Shown: in pieces, positions 24,201-33,289 of the stretch | How the letters are laid out: every line of letters begins with the position of its first letter | Numbering within the stretch: the first letter of the stretch is position 1 | Origin: Trichuris trichiura | Taxonomy: Eukaryota; Nematoda; Enoplea; Trichinellida; Trichuridae | NCBI GenBank assembly: GCA_037903355.1 | Contig: JBAJFE010000026.1 | Coordinates: forward strand, 4,216,001 to 4,280,000 | Direction: 5' to 3' | DNA: 64,000 nt | Translations under genes and position numbers: made by a program | The notes under the pieces: model-generated | Told to the model about the DNA's origin: nothing | The model's database searches: none | Seen by the model: only the letters and a program-made list of their open reading frames with translations

Positions 24201-27200
24201 AATACGTCAGACCCGTCATATGAACAAATTCCCCGCTTGGATAGACGGTCGGAAAATTGTACAGACGAAGAATCGAAATTCGCTGCTCTCAGCATGTTAA
24301 TTATCAACTCTAATTTTAAGCTCTTCGAGGATAAGCTGTTGAAATGACCGTTGGAAGAAATTTTTTCGTTTTGTTTTACTTGAAAACCATCAGCAGTGCT
24401 CTCACAAGTGCCTGAGTAAGGCAGCTTTTCGTAGAAGAAACCAACTGAGGATGGCATCTTGGAATTAGAAGCATCACCTGTACCGACTTCTGGAGGTAGA
24501 GGCAATTTTACACTGCTGAATAACTGGCAAGAACAACAATTGAAGAACTTCTTCACAGGTGAATGCATCTCCATGGCTTGGTTACTCGAAGAAGACTCCA
24601 CGCAAGATGATACTTGATTAAAACCGCTTTCATCAGCCCGTATTTCCATAGAAGCGTCCATGCCACGTGAGGGGCTAAACGCAATAGCAGGAGAAACAGT
24701 TTTAAGAGATGACTTTGAGCAAGCTGCCAAGTCATCTATCACTTCTATATTAAATGAAACCGGTCGACTACACAGTGCTTCTCCAGCAGTAGTGTCCGGT
24801 GGTAGCAACGAATTCAGAGATTTCTTAAAAAGAAAAAGCAGTGAACAGTAATTGCACCATAAACTTCTCCAACAGCCCTACTTCAATATCTTTGGAGCAG
24901 GGTCGCCGTACAACAGACTCACTGCTGCTAAATTCTGCCTGATCAAGAGTAGCATTCCTGTATTCAAGTAACATATCCTGTTCTTTCCTCCTTTCATTTT
25001 CCAACTGCATCGCTCGTGTTCTAAGACGACAGCATTCTTGCCTGAGTACCTAATCATAAACAGAATGTAAAAAGTCACAGAAACTGAGCACCAAAAAAAT
25101 AATAAAAACAAAAATTCAGCTTTGCCATGCGGATGCTTCTTAAGGGCACTAAATCAATCGGTTCCCTTCTGTTCGAATCAACTGATACATTTATGTCATC
25201 ATCAACAGTAGAAAAGATATTTCCCGCTTAATTTAACACGGTTCTGTAAATGTCAAGAGTAGTAGCGTACTTTAAATTGATTATTACTAAATGCCTCTGC
25301 AAACATCGGATAGGTAACAGGCGCTTTATTCACCACGACGACAGTATAATGGTTACACCCCTATTAATTGTATCACTATTTTATCACTAGTTATTTTATT
25401 TAGTATCAATCAACACTTGAAGGCGCTTTTAATTAGAAGATGTAACTTTTTGGTACAAGACAGTGAAGCGTCGTGTGAAGTACGTGATGTGATCGCTACG
25501 GAAGAAGTTTCGTCGTAACATTTAAAATTGCTAATTGCCGGAGCATCACCGGCCAAAAATTTTAAATGTTACAACGAAACTTCTTCCGTAGCGATTAAAT
25601 CACAAACACTTTTAATGGAAATAATCCCAAAAGATGCCGTAGCTTTGGGCAGTCTCCTGCTCTCATCATCAGCGGTAAACCAAGGATGGAAAAAAATATA
25701 AAAGTATGAGATTCCATTTTGAAAACGGGGTTTCTTGGTACGGGAACAAATGTTTTCATAATGAAGAAGTTTATTACGAATAATTTTCGGACAACGTCTT
25801 CAAACCCTTACAGGAATATTCCACAAAGAACTCCTAGGTCACAGCTAAATTCAGCGATAACAAATTTGAGCTCTTTCCCTCTAAGTGAAAATGAGCAGCA
25901 TATATTAGAAAAAGGACTTAACTTCGTCCCAACACCAAAACAACCACCATTTCTCGACATCATTGCCGCAGTTGAAGACAGCCTATCTTCGGCGGACACA
26001 CAAAAGGCCACACAGATCAAGAGTAATTTATCTACATTGATCCTAGGCCACCACTTCACTGCCACTTCGAACCTAAGCCGATATGAGATAAACAGCTTAT
26101 ATAAACTTAGAAAACAATCCAACAGAATTATAACCAAAGCAGATAAAGGGAACGGAATCGTCTTACTTGACAGAAGCACCTACATCGAAAAAATGACAGC
26201 TATCTTGAACGCTAGCAGTTATACGCCCCTACCAACCGACCCTACAGAAGTTTCCCGGAAAAATCTCCGATCTCTTCTCATCACATATGCCACAGAAACC
26301 AAAGAACCTGCTATCACCAAAATGACAACATATCTTAAGTTTGCATCGAACTTCAGACCCCCCGAGCTCTGTGGTCTCCCAAAAGTACACAAACCAGATA
26401 TCCCACTGAGACTGATAGTCTCCACAATTAACAGCATCACCACTGAACTCAGTAGATACTTAAGTAAGATCATCAAACCTCTAACAGGCAAGGAACCATC
26501 CTTTGTCAAAAACAGCAAAACGCTCGTCAACGAAATAAGAAACTATTGTTTGGAACCCGACATTATTTTAGTCATTTACGATGTAAAAGACTTATTTCCC
26601 AGCATCCCAATATCAGATACCCTAGAGACCTTACACAATCTCCTCCACACGGACACAAATCTACCCAGCAGAACCAAATTAAATCCCTTTCACATTGTCA
26701 AGCTGGTCTCGTTTTGCATGCAAGAAGGCAATTACTTCACTTTTGATAACAAGTTCTATAAACAATCTAACGGAGTACCTATGGGAAGCCCCCTATCCCC
26801 TGTATTAGCGGAAATCTTTATGGAAAACTTTGAAAGACAAATGTTCAGAACTATAGACAGACACATAGCTCCACGCCTTTTTAAAAGATACGTAGACGAC
26901 ATCCTTGTCATTATAAAAGCTGGAAAAGAAGAACAATTTTTACAATTCCTCAACAACGTCCGTCCTAACCAAATAGTCTTCACAATGGAAAAAGAAGATA
27001 ACAAAACCTTACCCTTTCTAGACGCCTTAATTATTCGCTCCAGCGAAGGCCTTAAAATGCGAGTGTATAGAAAACCCACGCACACAGATCAGTACCTCAA
27101 TTTTTCATCACATCACCCACGATCAGTAATGCGTGGTATCCACTCCGGAATGATAGACAGAGCATTCAATTTATGCAGTCCCGAATATCTCCAGCCAGAA

Positions 27201-30200
27201 ATTAACTACATTAGAAAAATCTTCTACAAAAACGGTTATCCTAAATCCTTCATCAACCAAGTGCTCAACCACAAGCTTCGCACACGTGGGTCTCCAGAGC
27301 AAAACACTCCGCACGAGACTTGTCTGGTTATTCCTTATGTGGCAGGTTTAGGCGAAAAGATTGTCCAATTAGGAAAAAGATTAGGCTTCAGAGTCTTTTT
27401 CAAAAGTTCGCCCAACCTCAGGACAATTCTCCGCACAGACAAAACTAAAATCCCCGCAAACAAAAAGACAGGATTAATATACGCGGTTGAATGTTCTTGC
27501 TCAGGGATTTACATTGGTGAAACGGGAAACACCCTAGAGCATAGATTTAACGAACACTTAAAAAAGCTCACAAGTTACAATAACGCGAAAGCCATACTTG
27601 ACAATGGCACCAATCTAACCACACAGCGAGGCAGACCAATCGTGGACCCAAAAATTACAATGGAAAAAGCCAAACAAGCCTCTGCTGTAGTGGAGCATGC
27701 GGCGGAATGTACTCAACCGCTCCATCCAAAGGTCTTATGTTACGAAAACAATTTACGGTTAAGAAGAATTAAAGAAGCACTATACATTAGACACAATACG
27801 ACTTACAACCGGGATCAAGGAGTAGACATAAGTGGGATTTGGACAAATATTGTGACAATGGTATAATTGTTGCTCTCTCACCAGATGAAATACAATAGCC
27901 CGGAAAGAAAAAAGAAAAAACAACTAATTAGAACAAATAGAAATGGATAGGGCTGCAATATATATGGAACAAAAAAGGAAAAGAAAAAAGAAGAAAGAAA
28001 GAAAGAAAAATGAATGCAAAATGAAAAAACAGGAACCAACAACAAAAATGTTCGAAACTACCCAGCCATGATACAATCTACAAGATATACGGAGCATGAA
28101 ATAGAAGTACGCTGACAGACTCAGATACCAGAAAACTTTAAAAATGTCCGCTTTAAAATCCTCAGAAACATTAGGGCAATCGCTGCCACGAATCATATCA
28201 ACAACTTATGACCACTGATGACGGGTCTCGAATGACCTGAAAGCTCCGGAGTTCTTCTATATATATACATAACAAACGGGAATTATCCGTAATAAACTTC
28301 TTCATTATGAAAAGAGATTCCATTTTGCATAAGCTAAGTCCGAATTTCAACGCCGTTCTCCGCAATGACAAAGAAGCACCGCTGGACCAATGCGATGGGG
28401 TAGTTTACAAAATCAAATGCTATTGTTCAGTCTGATACATTGAAGAGAGAGAAAACGTCATGGCACACAGGTACAGGGAACACTTGAAATCTTTAACTCA
28501 GAACAAGAATGCTGCTAATCGGCTGAACAGAAGACAATCCGTTCAAAATTTTACCGCTGAGAACGTGTCGTGAGCGGACCCGAAAGCTACGCGATAAAAG
28601 TTTGCTTATTATCAACGGGCTGTACCGTAACAAAACTTCATAATGAAAACTTATGCGCCTGTTGCAAAATGCTATGTATTCAAAACTGTCTTTTCAGTAC
28701 CGGATTACACATTCGATGTTGAGGCTGAAGACAGGAAAAAACTGTCTCGAAAGCGAAGCCATTGTGTCAAAAAGGTAGGTATTAACACACTCTGATCATA
28801 AAGGTACTTTTTGTAGGAAGCGGGACAACCTTAGCTAACCGGTTTGAATTTGAGGTGCAATTTGTCCAGCTTTGTCAGGCTTAGGCTTAAAAACAATTAA
28901 AATCACAACCCCATAGAGAATCTTATTCATTTCGGAACTACATTTTCCGGATTTTGAACTTTCTACATCTTGCTAGAAACCAAAAGAAACCAACGACTGT
29001 TGTCTATAAGTCTTCTCTAAGAAGCACGATTAATAATGGAACAACTTAAAAAATACTGATACGCCTTCACAGTTTAGCTAAAATAAACTGGGAATATACC
29101 TACGCTTAAGACTAGCCTAACCAACTGATGAAGCAAACCACCGATGAACACTGACAAGCAGATATTTTGGCAAAAATAGAAAATGATGAAAAAGAGACAA
29201 GTAAATTAGAATATTATTAATAATATTACAAAAACAGCAAGCTTAGTTAACTTTCACTCATTCATATCAAGAGTAAACAACTTGCTTCCTGTTCAACCAA
29301 GGCTTCTGCCATTCGATTTGCGATTTCGTCAAGACATTTCTCGTAGAACACCAACTGAGACTGTTGTTCGAGCCTTAGCTTTTCTTTTGCGTTTTCGCTG
29401 CAGGTCAGTTTTGCTTTAAGGGACGTAACAAGCTTTTGCAAATCCTATAAACAGTGTTTTTATCTTCTGCTAGCTTTAAAACCATGACTACTTTCGCCTT
29501 CGTCTCCCATTGGATGCACTCGGCCGTGCATTTTTCGGAACTTTCGTTCAATAAGAGAGTTTGCGTTTTGGCGTTCTCGAGCTGCTTATTTAATGTTGCC
29601 AGCTGCACTTTCAGTGTTCGCAAATCGTTGCTCAGCAACTGCACGGAACGGTCGTTTCCCGAACGCAAAGACCGCTCCGCACTAAGTTCAGACCGCAAGC
29701 TCTGAAAGAAAGAGCGTAACAGTTGAAACATTCTACTCGGACAGTTTACCTGAATGATCACCTTTTCGCAGGAGGTAGTCCTGGAAGATGACACAGCATT
29801 TTTGGAATGTCCTTGTGACTTAAAAAAGCGTCAACGCTTCAGATATTACACACATTCATATTCTTTCATAATCTTGTTTAATACAGTACCATTTTAACTA
29901 GTAAGTGAAGAGTACTTGCAGAGGCCTATTACAAATATAAACAATCAAAAAGAAGTAATTTTCAAACACGAAACTTCTTCAATTATGAAGTTTGCAGAGT
30001 ATGAACGGTAGTTCACATCTGTCACACTCATTTCAGCTTGAAATAACGAAGAGAGATTCTCAAACTAGTCAAACGGTGGTTTCACCTAAAAACCAATTAT
30101 ACTTTCGATCTAGAACGATAGCACATTGCCATTGTTGGCAAAACGATCCCGCCCAATGCAATACAATTCATTTTCACGATACATACATAAGCGCCGTTAA

Positions 30201-30880
30201 TGCAAACCTAGCCTTGGAATGTACAAACACGGTCTCTGTAGTAACTTACTATTTGTGTATGCTGGACGGACGGCATAAGTCCATTATATGACAACTGCAT
30301 CTCCGTTTGTCCAACATTTTTAGGAAGCTTATGATTAATAGTGCTAGCAGGTTGATCAGCCCGTTTAGGCATAGCCGCGCTGGAGGTAGAATTCCGACCG
30401 CTAGGACGCACGAGGCTCTCTTCACGAAGTGGTCCTAATAAACCATAAAGGTAAGCGGATGATGTCATTAAACTAGGAATTCAAGCTACTGGACAACTTT
30501 TTTCTTTCTTCAATGCTCGTTTTCAAACGACTGCATTTTGCATGAGAATTCCGTGTGAAACGGTACATGTCGGAAGCAACATCCGACCAACAATCGTCGC
30601 TCTGCATATTTCGCCTGAGCAGGTCGTATTTTTGTAAAACGAACATTTTTACAGGAACGTACTTGAACAGTGAACCAGTGTTACGTTTGTCCACGTGTCG
30701 TCGCAGGCTTAGATCCAATGACCTAGGACCGGTAACGGTCTTCAGCTTCGTTTCCACATAATAGGGAGCCGCATTTCGAATCCAATTATCGCTAATGACT
30801 AAATTGGGAGCGAGATTTTTGGTAGGACCCACCAGGCCACAATCTTTGCAGGATCGGCCCTTCGGCTCGTTGTGCTGCAT
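21274..30880 (-). CDS. Coiled-coil protein, possibly of the NCKAP5/NCKAP5L (CEP169) family
   Basis: Eight exons on the - strand stay in phase: 30880-30490, 30434-30250, 29701-29492, 29444-29286, 25049-24858, 24823-23756, 22313-21989, 21803-21274 (stop), giving 1019 residues from the first in-frame ATG; the true start could be further upstream. Exons 3-5 encode a long coiled coil with heptads (LRSELSAERSLRS to MQLENERRKEQDMLLEYRN). The segment EIANRMAEALVEQE joined to VLRQECCRLRTRAMQLEN resembles, from memory, the coil of NCKAP5 and NCKAP5L, microtubule-end and centrosomal proteins; this homology is inference. The rest is Ser-rich and probably disordered, with QEREALACFDFLADV near the C-terminus. 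The fourth intron (29285-25050, 4.2 kb) has a GC donor and contains PLE-A on the other strand. The fifth intron would be only 34 bases. Confidence 0.7.
22945..23155 (+). repeat. Diverged solo PLE-B terminal repeat in an intron of the NCKAP5-like gene
   Basis: Contains cgacggaacaaaagcagtt and gaaacgtacggtataaaattgttc at 22959-23002, then ctaacaatttgctcatccattc, ggccaaacccgtgaa, and ATGAAACAACCTAAACCTG at 23110. The CTGA at the start of the hammerhead-like motif is replaced by CTAA. It lies in the intron 23755-22314, opposite to the host gene's direction. Confidence 0.7.
25494..25602. repeat. Palindrome just upstream of PLE-A
   Basis: Arms gatcgctacggaagaagttt...ttaaaatt and its reverse complement face each other across about 30 bases (about 25494-25533 and 25560-25598). 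It lies about 120 bases before the PLE-A reading frame and may be part of the element's complex 5' end, or the site into which it inserted. Confidence 0.75.
25632..25678 (-). ncRNA. Hammerhead-like motif, 5' flank of PLE-A
   Basis: Read on the - strand: CTGATGA, a stem-loop region with GCAG and CTGC, then CAAAGC and tacggc. It has the order of a hammerhead core, but the base before AAA is C rather than G. It is related in position to the + strand motif after the same element, so PLE-A is bracketed by motifs in opposite orientation. Activity is not shown by sequence alone. Confidence 0.35.
25719..27866 (+). CDS. Penelope-like reverse transcriptase with GIY-YIG endonuclease
   Basis: A single uninterrupted 715-codon ORF. 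Order of domains: N-terminal region with TKADKGNGIVLLD (about residue 140), LCGLPKVHKPDIPLRLIVS, RT motif A YDVKDLFPSIP (about 290), motif B NGVPMGSPLSPVLAEIFME (about 350), motif C RYVDDILVI (about 390), TLPFLDALI, and YRKPTHTDQYLNFSSHHP. The C-terminal GIY-YIG nuclease reads GLIYAVECSCSGIYIGETGN, with the following HRFNEHL and a late VEHAAE that may carry the metal-binding Glu. PLEs use this nuclease and RT to copy their RNA into chromosomal DNA. The first M is read here as an initiator; the in-frame ATG about 14 residues later (MKKFITNNF) could be the real one. Coding density is unlike the broken PLE-B copies, so it is probably young. Confidence 0.93.
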   Translation: MKTGFLGTGTNVFIMKKFITNNFRTTSSNPYRNIPQRTPRSQLNSAITNLSSFPLSENEQHILEKGLNFVPTPKQPPFLDIIAAVEDSLSSADTQKATQIKSNLSTLILGHHFTATSNLSRYEINSLYKLRKQSNRIITKADKGNGIVLLDRSTYIEKMTAILNASSYTPLPTDPTEVSRKNLRSLLITYATETKEPAITKMTTYLKFASNFRPPELCGLPKVHKPDIPLRLIVSTINSITTELSRYLSKIIKPLTGKEPSFVKNSKTLVNEIRNYCLEPDIILVIYDVKDLFPSIPISDTLETLHNLLHTDTNLPSRTKLNPFHIVKLVSFCMQEGNYFTFDNKFYKQSNGVPMGSPLSPVLAEIFMENFERQMFRTIDRHIAPRLFKRYVDDILVIIKAGKEEQFLQFLNNVRPNQIVFTMEKEDNKTLPFLDALIIRSSEGLKMRVYRKPTHTDQYLNFSSHHPRSVMRGIHSGMIDRAFNLCSPEYLQPEINYIRKIFYKNGYPKSFINQVLNHKLRTRGSPEQNTPHETCLVIPYVAGLGEKIVQLGKRLGFRVFFKSSPNLRTILRTDKTKIPANKKTGLIYAVECSCSGIYIGETGNTLEHRFNEHLKKLTSYNNAKAILDNGTNLTTQRGRPIVDPKITMEKAKQASAVVEHAAECTQPLHPKVLCYENNLRLRRIKEALYIRHNTTYNRDQGVDISGIWTNIVTMV
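28213..28256 (+). ncRNA. Hammerhead-like ribozyme motif, 3' end of PLE-A
   Basis: CTGATGA is followed by a six-pair stem (cgggtc with gacctg), AAA, and the hairpin agctccggagtt, then C, which would be the cleavage-site H17. Published PLEs carry hammerhead motifs in their terminal repeats, and the order here agrees. A departure: the base after CTGATGA is C, so either C pairs with the G of GAAA or an extra base is present. Stem I is weak by eye. Confidence 0.45.
28320..28650 (+). pseudogene. Truncated PLE fragment (GIY-YIG region)
   Basis: Read on + it encodes a decayed nuclease region: DGVVYKIKCYCSV, a stop, then YIEE and HRYREHLKSLTQNKNAANRLNRRQS, similar to the GIY-YIG part of PLE-B at 56.9 kb. 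It is followed by gacccgaaagct and a ccgtaacaaaacttcataatgaaaac end near 28640. It directly follows PLE-A, so two PLE fragments lie in tandem in one intron. Confidence 0.7.
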
Positions 30881-30989
30881 CGGACGGTTTCGCGACACAC
30901 AGTGGGCGCTAGGCAAACTGCGTGTCGAATGTCGATTCTTGGACCGGCCAATCTACACGGAATGCTTATTCTTCAACCATCAATCAGCC

Positions 30990-32112
30990 TCGCCGATGGC
31001 GAGGAAACAAACGGTAACTCACCGACTTTCTATCTTCGGGAAGTGCGGACGATGAGCTAACCTGGAGGGAAGATGGTGCCTGGCCCATTACCCAGGGCAA
31101 CTCCTTTCAGTGTCGACGACTAAACGGACCAAACACAAAGCACGTTGCTCAAGCAATGTCCAAAGTTGACGGCAAAACAAATCACAAGATGTCGATTCCT
31201 TCAAAAAGAGCAGAACGAACGATAACCTAAACCTGACAAATACGGCTCGATGGCACCAGTAAAAGATTTTTCGCGAACACTAGCGTGTTAAATGAAAATA
31301 AATAGTGAAACTGAATGTTTACACAGTTAATTAAGTTTTCCTAACAGAAATCAACGATCTACCATATCGAATACAAAAAAATCGGCAAAACAAGCGACCG
31401 CTTCGAAATTAGTTATACGGTAAAAATAAGATAAAAGTAGGCATCTATTTTATGAAACGTGATCAAAATGAACGTTTTCTGCAAAGCGCAAAGAATAGTA
31501 CATACGGTTGATTATAACGCGAGGCTGCATTTGTGCATAGCGGGTCTGGCATATAGCAAAGACTTATCCATGACCATTTGGCCACGTACTGTTCAGCTTG
31601 GTTCTATGCACTTTAAGAATTATTCTTGCTGACGAAACATGCTGTTTTGCTTTTGCACATTGTTTGCTTACTACTGCAGACTGCTCTTTTTATACCGTTC
31701 GTCCTACCGTTTTTAATTTAGTTGTAAACTAATGCTCCCAACTGGAATGAATTTCCAAGAGTTACTAAACACTGGAAAATGACCCTGTCGTTTCTACGGC
31801 GACAAATGGTCTTGTTGTTTTTACGGCGAGGATAATTCGCTCTTGTCGAAGCATAACAGTTTGGCGCTTACTGTTTGACGCCGCGGTTCGACGCGTACGT
31901 TTCAGCGCGTACCTGACTCGTACTGATGGAAGCCAGTGTCTAATGCCCGATTAATGGTCTGATGATTCCTACTAATGGGCAACCTTCTTTTGGTTTAGAC
32001 TGGAATGCATTATGATTTGCCAGCGATGTTTCTAATGTTTCTTTTCGTAGCCGCTTTAATCCGCCTGCTGGTACGTTTCCACCAGATACGCTTCCCTTTC
32101 CCTACAACAATA
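30990..32112. other. Intergenic, nothing recognised
   Basis: Upstream of the NCKAP5-like gene; its promoter and any 5' exon should be here. No family-like ORF or repeat seen. Confidence 0.5.
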
Positions 32113-33287
32113 CAGTCAGCCCTCGTTATCCGCGGTTAATTCGTCCAAAATTTTTAACGTTTTACTGCGTTAAGCCGAATCCGTGTTATATAGGATACCC
32201 TATGAAAAAGGCCAAATTGCTTATATTATAGCCGCAGATTTCGTCCTGTCCTTTTGAATTCCCTCCGCAGCGGTTATCATACCTAGTGATCTTTCGAAGC
32301 TTGGTACTACGGAATATAGCTACGAGATAAAGACATCAATGAGACTGCGCTTGTCCAGTGGACTTAGCCATCAGAATCCAGACCGTTTAGATACAAGAAA
32401 GGATAAAAGTAAGATTCTTTCTCTAAACCAGTGGGAATCGCCTTGCTTTAATGAACTAAGTGATGTACTGGTGCGCGGAATGGGTACAGAGCAGGGGAAA
32501 TATAAAATACATAGGTGCACTTAAGCAGAAATAGCGAACATTACACAGAACACATCCGCATAGAACAAAACTACTTTGGGGCATCATGAATCAATTTACC
32601 CACTTTCTGTAGGTGGGCGCAAATCCCCTGGAGACCAGCCTGTCCTACGGTCTCCTGAACTTGTTGGTAGCGAAACTTCTTGCCTTAAAATGTTAGGCTC
32701 TGCAGCTGCCGGAACTTTATTTAAAAACATTGTTATAGGGAGCTGTCTCTCCCTTTTCTTCGCTTCATCGAATAAATCTTATAGCGGCTTCAACGAAGCC
32801 GTTATTCCTCGTGTAACCATGATGGCATGTTCCATGGATGGATCGTATTCAGCAATCATATCCTTTAGGACCTGTGCTTGCAGGAAAATGCTGGCAAGCT
32901 TTTGCAGCGTTCAATCTGAGGGTGTTTAAACTCCTTTCTCTTCCATAACGTCGTCGTCGCTGCCAGTAGGTGATTGCATCAGTTCCTAGAGTTCCTCGTT
33001 GATGAACGGTTCTCCACAATCTTCTATGTGCTCCTTGATATCGTTTTCTATCGTGTAGGAGAAACCCTCACCTCCCAACTCTTTGGAAATATTCACTATG
33101 TCCGTGACCTCCTCAGCGATGGCACCTAAGTCCTCGCATTCACTGACTGCGTCTCCGCACAAACGCTTCCAGCAACCACTAACTGTTCTAGGCTTTACCT
33201 CGTATACTGGCGTGTAAAAGATGACGTCACTATTTCACGCCGGACAAACCGCGTTGTATAGAACCCGCGGATAACGAGGGCTGACTG
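32113..33287 (-). pseudogene. Tigger/pogo element with decayed transposase
   Basis: TIRs CAGTCAGCCCTCGTTATCCGCGG (left) and its reverse complement (right end 33287) are each flanked by TA. The length is 1175 bp, shorter than an autonomous Tigger. On the - strand, pieces of the C-terminal half of a pogo-type transposase can be read: VSGCWKRLCGDAVSECEDL, GEPFINEEL followed by a stop, ELMQSPTGSDDD, and AEYDPSMEHAIMVTRGI. Stops and the missing N-terminal half show it is dead. Confidence 0.85.
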
Positions 33288-33289
33288 TA

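Larger units (their letters stand above)
25700..28320 (+). mobile_element. PLE-A: Penelope-like retroelement, apparently intact ORF
   Basis: The ORF at 25719-27866 is followed by about 340 bases of A-rich and purine-rich tail, the hammerhead-like motif at 28213 and the end ccgtaataaacttcttcattatgaaaag (about 28281-28310). The 5' end has the reverse complement of that end (ttttcataatgaagaagtttattacg, about 25752-25777), so the termini are inverted. It sits on the + strand inside a - strand host intron. Exact ends and target duplication are not resolved. Confidence 0.85.

Noticed and set aside
23926..24300. 124-codon + strand ORF
   Set aside because: Antisense to the large Ser-rich exon of the NCKAP5-like gene; no family resemblance.
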